Source: JBDTNQ01 sp039933635
GTDB taxonomy: Bacteria > Acidobacteriota > Vicinamibacteria > Vicinamibacterales > SCN-69-37
Assembly (NCBI GenBank): GCA_039933635.1
Contig: JBDTNQ010000003.1
Location: 55,337 to 119,336, forward strand
Length of the DNA stretch: 64,000 bases
Reading direction: 5' to 3'
Both the position numbers and the translations under genes were made by a program. Under the pieces are notes generated by a model. That model made no database searches, was not told the DNA's origin, and saw nothing but the letters and a program-made list of their open reading frames with translations. This document shows positions 9,218 to 17,741 of this stretch, piece by piece (positions within the stretch are counted from its first letter, which is position 1; every line of letters begins with the position of its first letter).

Positions 9218-9880
9218 TTAGACGATCCAGCCGTCGCGCAGATTGATGACGCGCGAGCCGTACGCGGCGTTGGCGTCCGAGTGGGTGACCTGCACGATCG
9301 TCGTGCCGGCGGCATTCAATGTCCGGAACAGTTCCATGATCTCCTGCCCCTGCGCGGAGTGCAGGTTGCCGGTGGGTTCGTCGGCCAGGAGCAGCTTTGG
9401 GTTGGCGATGACCGCACGGGCTACCGCCACGAGCTGCTGCTGCCCGCCAGAGAGCTGGTTGGGATACAGGTCCTTCTTGCCGACGATCTGAAACCGGTCG
9501 AGTGCGTCGGCCACGAGGCTCTGCCGCTCTTTCTTGGGAATGTCGCGGTAGGTAAGGGGTACCTCGAGATTCTCGTAGACGGTCAGATCGTCGAGCAGGT
9601 GATAGCTCTGGAACACGAACCCGATGTGCTGCTTGTGCAACTGCGCGCGTTGCTTCGGGTTCAGGCGATGCACGGGCGTCTCGAGGAAATCGTATTCACC
9701 GGTCCACACGCCGTCGTGCATGCCGAGGATGTGCAGGAGTGTCGACTTGCCGGCGCCCGATGGTCCCATGATCGACACGAACTCGCCCTCGCGGATGTCG
9801 AGCGTGAGTTGGCGCAGCACGTAGTACTTCGAGGGGCCCTGAGGGTAGGACTTTTCGAGATTCCGCAGCGAAATCAGCAT
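9218..9880 (-). CDS. ABC transporter ATP-binding protein (MacB/LolD type)
   Basis: A 220-residue ATPase. Motifs in order: Walker A GPSGAGKST, Q-loop FVFQSYHLLDDLTVYENL, signature LSGGQQQ, Walker B LLLADEPTG and the switch histidine in Q-V-T-H-S. The pattern, including the short D-N-L-x-V-P-L-like segment after the Q-loop, fits the LolD/MacB/FtsE branch that energises FtsX-like permeases. ATG 9880 sits directly before the first beta strand; the frame is open for another 600 bases upstream but without family similarity. No permease gene is in the window. Confidence 0.9.
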   Translation of the reverse strand: MLISLRNLEKSYPQGPSKYYVLRQLTLDIREGEFVSIMGPSGAGKSTLLHILGMHDGVWTGEYDFLETPVHRLNPKQRAQLHKQHIGFVFQSYHLLDDLTVYENLEVPLTYRDIPKKERQSLVADALDRFQIVGKKDLYPNQLSGGQQQLVAVARAVIANPKLLLADEPTGNLHSAQGQEIMELFRTLNAAGTTIVQVTHSDANAAYGSRVINLRDGWIV

Positions 9881-9903
9881 GGCGCAGTGTATTCCCTCCC
9901 GGC

Positions 9904-10335
9904 TCAGGGTGCGATCGGCGCGCGCATCGTCGGCGCCTGGTCTTCGGTCACCGAGAAGGGGACTTCCACGAGCACCTGGCCGCCGAACTCGCCAATCGCC
10001 CAGTAGATTCCGGGTTTCTCGAACGTCAGCGTCAACTTGAGCGGCATGATCACGATTTCGCCCTGGGCGTCCACGAGCGCCTCGCCTTCGCCGAGGAAGG
10101 TGAGGTCCTCGCCAGGCCGGCGCACACCGATGCGGCACGTGACTCGCCCGGGTCCCGTCAGGTTCCACAGACCCACCGCCAGGGTCAGCTGCACTGTGGG
10201 TGGGTCCTCGCCTGTCCAGCCGCCGATGCCCGTGGCCATCTGCCGCAGGTCGGTGGGGCGCTCGGGGTCGTATTCGTGACAGAACATGGCGAACGCGACG
10301 CTGACTCGGGGCTGTTCGGTCGAGGCTGGTTCCAA
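9904..10335 (-). CDS. Conserved small protein of unknown function
   Basis: A 143-residue protein with no signal peptide or membrane segment. It begins with VSVAFAMFCHEYDPERPTD and is predicted mostly beta, with repeated short strands such as V-T-C-R-I-G-V-R-R-P-G-E-D and P-G-I-Y-W-A-I-G. The style resembles small proteins annotated as DUF6941, but I cannot confirm that. It lies 23 bases upstream of the ABC ATPase on the same strand and 23 bases after the flavin reductase, so the three may be cotranscribed. Confidence 0.6.
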   Translation of the reverse strand: MEPASTEQPRVSVAFAMFCHEYDPERPTDLRQMATGIGGWTGEDPPTVQLTLAVGLWNLTGPGRVTCRIGVRRPGEDLTFLGEGEALVDAQGEIVIMPLKLTLTFEKPGIYWAIGEFGGQVLVEVPFSVTEDQAPTMRAPIAP

Positions 10336-10358
10336 CGCAAGGTCTCCAGAGGGTCGGG

Positions 10359-10979
10359 TCAGGCCGGACGCCGCATCTTGAAGCGGGCCGCGGCCGTGAT
10401 TTCAAAGTAGTCCACCGGACCGCCGCCGCGAACCACGGGTGACGCGGCGACGGTGTCGTACACGCCCGTCGTAACGAGCGTCCTCGCAATGTGCACACCG
10501 ACGACCTCGCCAAGTGTCAGCCAGGCCGGCGAAGGGACGCCATCGGCGCCGCGCAGTTGGATGATGTCCGTCACCCGGCACTCGAAGGAGACCGGACTTT
10601 CGGCCACGCGCGGCGCACCCACCAGTCGCGACGGTTCCGGGGTCAGGCCGGCGATTTCGAACTCGTCGACGTCAGAAGGCACGGTCGCGCTCGTGCGGTT
10701 CATGGCGTCTGCCAGCGGGCGCGTCACCAGGTTCCAGCAGAACTCGCGTGTTTCGTCCGCATTCCGCACGCTGTCCTTCCACTCGGTGCTCGCGAACCCG
10801 ACAATCGGCGGGCGGTAGCAAAAAAGGTTGAAGAAGCTGTACGGCGCCAGGTTAAATTGCCCGCGACCATCGCGCGAAGAAATCCACCCGATCGGCCGCG
10901 GCGCCACGATCGCGTTCATGGGGTCCTGCGAGAGTCCGTGGCCGTTCACCGGCTCATAGAAGTAGCGGTCATCGTTCAT
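10359..10979 (-). CDS. Flavin reductase family protein (FMN-binding split barrel)
   Basis: A 206-residue protein of the DIM6/NTAB flavin-reductase-like family. The N-terminal P-M-N-A-I-V-A-P-R-P-I-G-W-I-S-S followed by N-L-A-P-Y-S-F-F-N is the conserved FMN-contacting region, and E-C-R-V-T-D-I comes in the second half. Such proteins use NAD(P)H to reduce FMN, or are flavoproteins of unknown substrate. The start is ATG 10979, 112 bases from the divergent ThuA operon. Confidence 0.88.
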   Translation of the reverse strand: MNDDRYFYEPVNGHGLSQDPMNAIVAPRPIGWISSRDGRGQFNLAPYSFFNLFCYRPPIVGFASTEWKDSVRNADETREFCWNLVTRPLADAMNRTSATVPSDVDEFEIAGLTPEPSRLVGAPRVAESPVSFECRVTDIIQLRGADGVPSPAWLTLGEVVGVHIARTLVTTGVYDTVAASPVVRGGGPVDYFEITAAARFKMRRPA

Positions 10980-11020
10980 GCGCGCGCATCAATCATAGGG
11001 CAGGCGACGACCTGCCGGCT

Positions 11021-11049
11021 GCGACCAGCGGGCCGCCGTCGCCTATAAT
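11021..11049 (+). promoter_or_regulatory. Candidate sigma-70 promoter for the ThuA operon
   Basis: A perfect -10 box TATAAT lies at 11044-11049. Seventeen bases upstream is GCGACC (11021-11026), which keeps the central GAC of the -35 consensus. It lies in the short gap between the divergent flavin reductase and ThuA genes. Predicted start is near 11056, giving a leader of about 35 bases with an AAAGGAC ribosome-binding site before the GTG at 11091. Confidence 0.5.
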
Positions 11050-11090
11050 GCCCCTCGTCTCTCCACGTCACGATTGGCGGAAAGGACTCC

Positions 11091-12134
11091 GTGTCCAGAG
11101 CTTCTGCGGGCCTGCTGGTGGTCGTCGCGTGTCTCCTGCTCCCGGTCGTGCGGGCTCAGCAGAATCCACATCTGGTCGTCTATCGCGGTGACCAGGGCGC
11201 CGGCCGAGGCAAGCACATTGTGCTGCTCGCCGGGGATCACGAGTACCGCTCCGAAGAAGCGCTTCCGCAGCTGGCGCGCATGCTCGCCCGCCACTACGGG
11301 TTCACCACCAGCGTGCTCTTCACGACGGATCCCACAACAGGCTTCATCGATCCGGGCAGCTCGAACATCTCGGGACTTGATGCGCTCGACACCGCCGATC
11401 TGCTGGTCGTGTTCCTGCGCTTCCAGGATTTTCCCGACGCCGAGATGCGGCACGTGGTGCGGTACCTGGACCGCGGCGGGCCCGTCGTGGGCCTGCGCAC
11501 CGCCACGCACGCGTTTCAGATCAAACGTGCCGACGCGCCGTTCGCCAAATACTCGTGGGACAACAAGGGCGAGTTCGCTGGCGGATTCGGCCGACAGATT
11601 CTCGGCGAGACATGGGTATCGCACTACGGCACCAATCACAAACAGAGCTCGCGCCTGCGGCTGCAGCCCGCTGAAAGCGGCCATCCGATCCTCCGGGGCG
11701 TCAGGGACGTGTGGGTGCAGTCGGGCGGCTACACGGCCGACCCGATGCCGGACAGTCACATCCTCGCCGTCGGAGAGATCCTCGACGGCATGACGGCCGA
11801 GTCTCCGGCGGCCCCAGACAAGAAACCGATGCCGGTCGCGTGGTATCGGACGTACGCCTCGGTGTCGGGGCGCTCGGGCCGGGTCTTCACGACGACGCAC
11901 GGGGCGTCTGAAGACTTGCTGAACGACGGATTCCGTCGACTCGTGGTGAACGCGTGCCTGTGGGCCGTGGGCCTCGATGCGAGCATTCGGCCCGACGCCG
12001 ACGTGTCGCTCGTGGGCCCCTATCATCCGTCGACGTTCGCATTCGGTGGATTCGTGAAACGCGTCAGGCCGGCGGACCTGTCCGGCTGGACCTCGCCCAT
12101 TCCCGCGGCGCCCAAGCAGGAGAACACACGATGA
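11091..12134 (+). CDS. Secreted ThuA-like domain protein
   Basis: A 347-residue protein with a clear signal peptide (residues 1 to about 23, cleaved near VRA-QQN). The body shows the ThuA/trehalose-utilisation flavodoxin-like fold: K-H-I-V-L-L-A-G-D-H-E-Y-R-S-E-E-A near residue 45, Y-L-D-R-G-G-P-V-V-G-L-R-T-A-T-H-A-F, and later F-T-T-T-H-G. ThuA-like proteins are linked to sugar metabolism, but their chemistry is poorly known. The GTG start has a good AAAGGAC site 5 bases upstream. The stop overlaps the next gene by 4 bases. Confidence 0.85.
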   Translation: MSRASAGLLVVVACLLLPVVRAQQNPHLVVYRGDQGAGRGKHIVLLAGDHEYRSEEALPQLARMLARHYGFTTSVLFTTDPTTGFIDPGSSNISGLDALDTADLLVVFLRFQDFPDAEMRHVVRYLDRGGPVVGLRTATHAFQIKRADAPFAKYSWDNKGEFAGGFGRQILGETWVSHYGTNHKQSSRLRLQPAESGHPILRGVRDVWVQSGGYTADPMPDSHILAVGEILDGMTAESPAAPDKKPMPVAWYRTYASVSGRSGRVFTTTHGASEDLLNDGFRRLVVNACLWAVGLDASIRPDADVSLVGPYHPSTFAFGGFVKRVRPADLSGWTSPIPAAPKQENTR

Positions 12135-14890
12135 TCAGCATTCGGCGATGGGGCGCAGCGTTTGTGGTCGCGGTCGTCACCTCGAGCGCGGTTCCCGCGC
12201 GCGGCATTGTCGCCGCCCCGTTCGTTCTGCGTCCGAATGATCACATCTGCATCATCGGCAACACCCTGGCCGAGCGGATGCAATACGACGGCTGGCTCGA
12301 CACGATGCTGCATGCCCGGTATCCGAATCACGACCTGGTGATTCGGAACCTCGGGTTCAGCGGCGATGAGATTGCGACGCGGGTGCGCTCGAAGAATTTC
12401 GGCACGCCAGACGAATGGATGGGCGCAAGTCCCGCCCCGATTGGCGGCTATCAGGACAACCGGTTCGACGGCATCAACACGAAGGCCGATGTCGTGTTCG
12501 CGATGTTCGGGTACAACGAGTCCTATGCGGGCGCCGCCGGCCTGCCCGCGTTCAAGCAGCAGCTCGCCGACTGGATCACCCACACCGAGGCAGAGACCTA
12601 CAACGGCAAAACCGCCCCCCGGATCGTGCTCTTCTCGCCAATTGCGCACGAGAACCTGCGCAGTCCGGATCTGCCGGACGGCCGCGAGAACAACACGCGC
12701 CTGCTGCTCTACACACGGGCGATGGCCGAGGTCGCACAGGCCCGCCGGGTCCGCTTCGTGGATCTGTTTGCCGCCAGTCAGCAGCTCTACGCCTCCACGC
12801 AGACGCCGTTGACGATCAACGGCGTGCATCTGAACGCGGAGGGCAACCGACGCATCGCGGAGTTCGTCGATCGCGATTTGGCCGGGGCGCCTGGACGATA
12901 CGAGTCCGCCTATCTCGAACGGGTGCGCCAGGCGGTGGTCGACAAGAATCTCGACTGGTTCAAGCGCTATCGCACGACCGACGGCTACAACACCTTCGGC
13001 GATCGCGCATTTCTGAACTTCGTCCGCGGCAACCCGCGCAACGTCGACGACGCGCAGGTCGCGCAGGCGGCGAAGGACGACGTGCTCCCGCGCAACTACG
13101 ACGTCCTGCAGCGCGAGCAGACGATGCTGGACGTGCTCACGCGCAATCGCGACCGCCGGGTCTGGGCCATCGCGCGCGGCGCCGTTTCGAACGCCGCCGG
13201 CGCCCGCATTGCTGACAGCGAAATCCCATCGCCGATCGACGCGAAGACGAATGAGCCAGGCAAGGGGCCGAACGGCGCGTATCTCTACGTCGATCCGGAC
13301 CAGACGGTGCCGCTGATGGCGATGGGAAAGGGGCTGCAGGCCAACCTGTTCGCGTCGGAGAAACAGTTCGCCGAACTGGCCAACCCGGTCCAGATCGCGT
13401 TCGACACCAGAGGGCGGTTGTGGGTCGCCGCGTGGAAGAACTATCCACATTGGCAGCCGAATACGCCGATGGACGACAAGCTGCTCATCCTCGAGGACAC
13501 CGACGGTGACGGGCGCGCCGACAAACGGACGGTGTTCGCCGGCGACCTCGACTGCCCGACGGGCTTCGAGTTCTACAACGGCGGCGTCATCGTGGCGCAG
13601 CAACCCAACGTGGTATTCCTGAAGGACACGAACGGCGACGACCGGTACGACACAAAAGAGATCCTGCTGAGCGGCTTCGATTCCGCCGACACGCATCATG
13701 CGATCAACAGCTTCACGTTCGATCCCGGTGGCGCGCTCTACATGCAGGAGGGCATCTTCCACCGGACGCAGGTCGAGTCTCCGTGGGCGCCGACGCTGCG
13801 ACAGGCCGACGGGGGCGTGTTCCGATTCGAGCCGCGGACCTGGAAGGTGGAAACGTACGTGCCGATGAACTTCCCGAACCCGCATGGGCATGTGTTCGAC
13901 GAGTGGGGACGAGACATCATCTTCGACGCGACCGGCGGCCAGCCCTACTACGGGCCGTCGTTCTCGACCAAGAAGTACTACCCGGCGATGGAGTCGACGC
14001 GGGCGCCCAAGCCGGGCACCGTGCGCACGCGGCCGATTGGCGGGACCGAGATCATTTCGAGCCGGCATTTCCCCGATTCGATGCAGGGTAACCTCGTGGC
14101 CCTGAACACCATTGGGTTCCGCGGCGCCCTGCAGTACAAGTTCTCGGAGGAGGGTGCCGGATTGAAGTTCGACGAGGTCGAGCCCATCCTCCAGTCCTCC
14201 GACGAGAGCTTCCGTCCGGTGGATGCCGAGATCGGTCCAGATGGCGCCCTCTACATTGCCGACTGGCAGAACCCTATCATCGGTCACATGCAACACAACC
14301 TGCGCGACACCTCGCGCGATCACGAACACGGGCGGATCTATCGGATTACGTACCCCGGCCGTCCGTTGCTGACGCCGGTGCGAATCGCCGGCGCGCCCGT
14401 CGCTACACTGTTGGACCTGCTCAAGGAGCCAGAAAACCGCGTGCGGTACCGCGCGAAGATCGAGCTGAGCGGCCGCGCGACCGACGAGGTGATGACGGCC
14501 CTCACGGGGTGGATCGCCCGCCTCGACAAGGCGGACCCGCGCTACGAACATCACATGCTGGAGGCGCTGTGGGTCCGCCAGTGGCACAACCGGGTCGACG
14601 AACCGTTTCTCCGGCGGATGCTGCGATCGCCCGATCCGTGGGCCCGCGCCGCGGCAACGCGCGTGCTCTGTTACTGGCGGGATCGCGTCCCGGATGCGCT
14701 CGCACTTCTGAAGGTGCAGGTCGAGGATGAACACCCGGCCGTGCGCCTTGAAGCCGTTCGCGCGGCGAGCTTCTTCCGCACGCAGGACGCTGCCGCACTC
14801 GCGCTCGAGGCGTTGCAGAAGCCGACGGATCGTTTCATCGACTACACGCTCGATCAGACCATGAACACCTTGCAGGCCTTCATCCGCTGA
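12131..14890 (+). CDS. Secreted SGNH-like / membrane-bound-dehydrogenase-like beta-propeller / HEAT protein
   Basis: A 919-residue exported protein with a signal peptide to about residue 25. Residues ~35-260 resemble an SGNH/GDSL hydrolase, but the nucleophile position of block I reads G-N-T (Asn44) instead of G-D-S, while N-G-V-H (230-233) keeps the block V histidine. Residues ~380-760 resemble the PVC-type 'putative membrane-bound dehydrogenase' propeller (DUF7133-like), with two Ca-binding-like loops (DTDGDGRAD, DTNGDDRYD). The last ~150 residues are HEAT-like. No CxxCH heme motif is seen. ATG 12131 overlaps the ThuA stop. The electron or sugar substrate is unknown. Confidence 0.82.
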   Translation: MISIRRWGAAFVVAVVTSSAVPARGIVAAPFVLRPNDHICIIGNTLAERMQYDGWLDTMLHARYPNHDLVIRNLGFSGDEIATRVRSKNFGTPDEWMGASPAPIGGYQDNRFDGINTKADVVFAMFGYNESYAGAAGLPAFKQQLADWITHTEAETYNGKTAPRIVLFSPIAHENLRSPDLPDGRENNTRLLLYTRAMAEVAQARRVRFVDLFAASQQLYASTQTPLTINGVHLNAEGNRRIAEFVDRDLAGAPGRYESAYLERVRQAVVDKNLDWFKRYRTTDGYNTFGDRAFLNFVRGNPRNVDDAQVAQAAKDDVLPRNYDVLQREQTMLDVLTRNRDRRVWAIARGAVSNAAGARIADSEIPSPIDAKTNEPGKGPNGAYLYVDPDQTVPLMAMGKGLQANLFASEKQFAELANPVQIAFDTRGRLWVAAWKNYPHWQPNTPMDDKLLILEDTDGDGRADKRTVFAGDLDCPTGFEFYNGGVIVAQQPNVVFLKDTNGDDRYDTKEILLSGFDSADTHHAINSFTFDPGGALYMQEGIFHRTQVESPWAPTLRQADGGVFRFEPRTWKVETYVPMNFPNPHGHVFDEWGRDIIFDATGGQPYYGPSFSTKKYYPAMESTRAPKPGTVRTRPIGGTEIISSRHFPDSMQGNLVALNTIGFRGALQYKFSEEGAGLKFDEVEPILQSSDESFRPVDAEIGPDGALYIADWQNPIIGHMQHNLRDTSRDHEHGRIYRITYPGRPLLTPVRIAGAPVATLLDLLKEPENRVRYRAKIELSGRATDEVMTALTGWIARLDKADPRYEHHMLEALWVRQWHNRVDEPFLRRMLRSPDPWARAAATRVLCYWRDRVPDALALLKVQVEDEHPAVRLEAVRAASFFRTQDAAALALEALQKPTDRFIDYTLDQTMNTLQAFIR

Positions 14891-16353
14891 TGACCTTCAT
14901 CCCGCGTCACCGTTCATTCATCACGGCAGGACTCGTGGCATCGGTCTCCATGGTGCTGGCGGCCCAAACGGCGCCCGCCCGGCCGGCGCCGAAGATCCTG
15001 ATCGATCAGCCGCCCGTGGCCGTGCAGTACCAGCTCAATCGGCTCTCAGCGGACGACCTCGTTCGCCTCGAGCGCAGGCCGGACGATCCGAAATACCGTC
15101 TGGTCTATCTCGCGCTCCTGAGTCGGCGCGGGATTGAGCCGGCCGTTCGCGATGGGGCGTTGAAGGTGCTCGTGGCCATGGATCGCGCCACGCCGGCGCG
15201 TGTGATCCTCGACGCATTGGGGAAGGTGCCCGATACAGACACGGTCACCGGGGACAAGTTGATGGCGATGCTCGTCGCGTTGCCCAAGGCCGACCTGACG
15301 CGCGAGCGCGAGTCGTTCGCGCAGGACGTCCAGAAGTCCACATTCGCGTGGCCAGTCCGCGGCGCCCTCGCGGCGTTGTACGTCGTCGATGGCGCGACAC
15401 TCGAGGCGATGAAACTCGCCGGGGGTGCCGGGCATTCAGCCGACGCACTCTACGCGTTCAGAACCCTCCCACAGGGCGCCGACGGCCGCGAACTCAGAAA
15501 CGGCGCGTTCTCGTACCTCGCGGGATTCCTGGCGGGACCGCTCGATGGCGCGAAATCACTCGATGCCACCGTCGCCCCCGCGTTCGACGCCCTGGGCTGG
15601 ACGAATCGCGACGCGACGACGTTTGGCATGTTGGCGACGGCGCTCCGGAATCCCGCCGCGGATGCGTCCGTGAAGTCGGCGGCGATCCGGTCACTCAACC
15701 GGATCCCGCAGAGCGTCTGGGGGGGCGACCAGGTCGAATCGCTCGCGCGCGCGGTCATCGCCTTTGTCGGATCGATCCCGCCCGCGCGTCGCGCCGATCC
15801 CGACGCGCTCGACGCCATGCAGCTCGGCGAGGCGCTGGCCGCCGCGTTGCCGGACGCCAGCCGGGTGGCGGTTCGCCACGATCTCCGCGCGCTCGGCGTG
15901 CGCATCGTCCGGCTGCAGACGATCGTGGAACAGATGAGCTACGACCGCGCGTGGTTCGTCGTGGAAGCGGGTAAGCCGATGCAACTCGCGTTCACCAACC
16001 GCGAGGCGATGCCCCACAACGTGGTGATCGGCGCGCCAGGCGCGCTGGAGGCCATCGGCAACGCCGGCGCCGCAGTGCCGCTGCCGACCGACCCCGCCGT
16101 CAAGCCGTACGTGCCCACTCTCCCGACGGTGCTCGCCTCCACCAACCTCATGAAGGAAGGGGAAACGGCCCGGCTCACGCTGACGGCACCGGCGACACCC
16201 GGTGAATACGTGTTTCTCTGCACCTATCCCGGTCACTGGGTCCGGATGTACGGGGTGATGCTCGTCGTCCCCAATCTCGAGGCCTGGGAGGCCCGGCCCA
16301 CGGTGCCGACCGATCCGATGACCAAGCAGCCATTCGCGTCCCAAACGAGATAA
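14890..16353 (+). CDS. Secreted HEAT-like protein with C-terminal azurin-type cupredoxin domain
   Basis: A 487-residue protein with a signal peptide (cleavage near LAAQTAP). Residues ~40-330 are alpha-helical and HEAT-like. The C-terminal ~130 residues form a type 1 copper domain: His376 in MPHNVV, then Cys444, His449 and Met453 in CTYPGHWVRM. The C-x4-H-x3-M spacing is that of azurin. All ligands are present, so it should bind copper and carry electrons in the periplasm. The start overlaps the upstream dehydrogenase-like gene by one base (TGATG), suggesting that the two act as a pair. Confidence 0.85.
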   Translation: MTFIPRHRSFITAGLVASVSMVLAAQTAPARPAPKILIDQPPVAVQYQLNRLSADDLVRLERRPDDPKYRLVYLALLSRRGIEPAVRDGALKVLVAMDRATPARVILDALGKVPDTDTVTGDKLMAMLVALPKADLTRERESFAQDVQKSTFAWPVRGALAALYVVDGATLEAMKLAGGAGHSADALYAFRTLPQGADGRELRNGAFSYLAGFLAGPLDGAKSLDATVAPAFDALGWTNRDATTFGMLATALRNPAADASVKSAAIRSLNRIPQSVWGGDQVESLARAVIAFVGSIPPARRADPDALDAMQLGEALAAALPDASRVAVRHDLRALGVRIVRLQTIVEQMSYDRAWFVVEAGKPMQLAFTNREAMPHNVVIGAPGALEAIGNAGAAVPLPTDPAVKPYVPTLPTVLASTNLMKEGETARLTLTAPATPGEYVFLCTYPGHWVRMYGVMLVVPNLEAWEARPTVPTDPMTKQPFASQTR

Positions 16354-16358
16354 GAAGT

Positions 16359-16389
16359 CCGCGGCAGACGGAAAGGCCTGCTGCCGCGG
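16359..16389 (+). terminator. Strong hairpin after the cupredoxin gene
   Basis: A perfect 9-base inverted repeat, CCGCGGCAG (16359-16367) and CTGCCGCGG (16381-16389), with a 13-base loop, begins 5 bases after the stop codon. There is no T run after it, so it is a possible factor-dependent terminator or mRNA-stabilising hairpin rather than a classical intrinsic terminator. Confidence 0.5.
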
Positions 16390-16425
16390 AACCTGTCTGA
16401 GACGTTTGGCGTATGCTCTTGCGCC

Positions 16426-17481
16426 ATGGCTTCCCAGACTGCCACCGCCGCACCGATTCTCGACAGGCGTCTCTTCACGGCGTCGCGCATCTTCATCTGC
16501 GCGCTCGTCTTCAACACGGCCCTCACGGCATTCTGGCTGTTCGCCATGTTCCGCGGCCAGGAGTCGACGTTTGCGCACGGGTACCACGTCGATCTCGCCG
16601 CCGTCCGTCGCGTGCTGAGCGCCATCGTCTTCTTCTACATCGTCTGGGGCTTCATCTGGTGGGGCGTCAAAGCCCTCCTCCTGAAGTATTTCGTGGGCTT
16701 CACGAAGGACGAGCGGCGCGCGGCGTTTTCCTCGCGGATGGATCACCCGTACGACGTGGCGGATCTGACCTCGCGCTACTCCGAACGGCGCATCCGAATC
16801 ACGGACATGATCGGCCGGCGCGGCCGGTTCATCACCCTGGCCGCGGCGGGCTTCTACTACCTGTACGTGCAAGTCGCGCAGAACCCGCAGTCCAACTTTG
16901 CAATGGGGGTCATCCAGGACAACCTCTTCGACGCGGTGATCACGGGCTGGGCGTTCCTGGGCATGTACTACGTGAACGGACCTCTGGGCGCGGTGTTCTA
17001 CGGGCCGCAGTCGCGCGTCATGGACGGCGTGCTGGCCCGAGCCAACTGCCTGCTGATCACGACGCTCTGGACGCTGTTCAAATTCGTGATGGTGCCCATC
17101 GGAGCCGGGTTGTCGAGTGTCTTCGATCGTCACGAGTTCGCCGCCGTGTTCGCAATGATCTGGGGCTCCTACATTGTCACCGACGCGTCCGCGGAAATCG
17201 TCGGCTCGCTGCTCGGCAAGCAGCGGATTCGGGTGTGGGGCGTGGGTGACGTCAATCGCAAGTCGATCGCCGGGCTGCTCGGCGGCTTTCTCGCCGCGCT
17301 CGCACTCTGTACGGGCGTCGTGATGGCCCAGGGCCTCGGTCCGTCGTGGTACGGCTTGGCTGTGGTGATCGCCGTGTCGAATTCGGTGTTCGAGCTCTGG
17401 TCACCGCGCGGCACTGACGACTTCACCATGGCCACGGCCAACGCGCTCATCTGTCTCGCGTTCGGCATGTGGTTTCGTTGA
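16426..17481 (+). CDS. Polytopic membrane protein, dolichol/phytol-kinase-like C-terminus
   Basis: A 351-residue integral membrane protein with about seven hydrophobic segments. The last ~130 residues contain T-D-A-S-A-E-I-V-G-S-L-L-G-K, then V-N-R-K-S-I-A-G-L-L-G-G-F, then R-G-T-D-D-F-T-M-A-T-A-N-A-L. This order matches the CTP-transferase superfamily of dolichol kinase, phytol kinase and CDP-diglyceride synthase (D-A-x-A-x-x-x-G-x-x-x-G-K, K-S-x-x-G, D-N-x-T-x-P). A lipid or polyprenol kinase activity is inferred from this alone. It starts 72 bases after the cupredoxin gene and may be independently transcribed. Confidence 0.6.
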   Translation: MASQTATAAPILDRRLFTASRIFICALVFNTALTAFWLFAMFRGQESTFAHGYHVDLAAVRRVLSAIVFFYIVWGFIWWGVKALLLKYFVGFTKDERRAAFSSRMDHPYDVADLTSRYSERRIRITDMIGRRGRFITLAAAGFYYLYVQVAQNPQSNFAMGVIQDNLFDAVITGWAFLGMYYVNGPLGAVFYGPQSRVMDGVLARANCLLITTLWTLFKFVMVPIGAGLSSVFDRHEFAAVFAMIWGSYIVTDASAEIVGSLLGKQRIRVWGVGDVNRKSIAGLLGGFLAALALCTGVVMAQGLGPSWYGLAVVIAVSNSVFELWSPRGTDDFTMATANALICLAFGMWFR

Positions 17482-17741
17482 GCCCCGACCTTCACTGCCG
17501 GGCAACGCGGCCACAGGTCGGTGCCTGTGACCAACGAGTCGTGCCCGCCGGACGTCCGTCGCCGTGCTCGATGGTGTTGGAGAGTATCGGCATCGCGCGC
17601 TGAATCTGATTTGCACACGTGCGCTAGCTGGTGAGGACACCAAAGGTGGTCGATCGCCACGCGAAGCGCCACGCTCGATGATCTCCGCTGGATTAACACT
17701 TGCTTAACCTTGCGAACAGCACGTGAGGCTACGCTCGTACT

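Noticed and set aside
12023..14734. 903-codon open frame on the minus strand
   Set aside because: Lies entirely opposite the secreted SGNH/dehydrogenase-like gene; its translation is Arg/Val/His-rich with no family motif. It is a by-product of GC-rich codon use.
16419..16432. Sigma-54-like GG...TTGCG before the gene at 16426
   Set aside because: The gap between GG and GC is 11 bases rather than 10, and the -12 GC would lie next to the ATG.
17512..17529. CACAGG/CCTGTG hairpin after the kinase-like membrane gene
   Set aside because: Only 6 pairs and no T run; not convincing as a terminator.
17689..17704. Sigma-54-like TGG...TTGCT before kinase 1
   Set aside because: Spacing is right but the -24 element keeps only TGG; too weak to list as a promoter.
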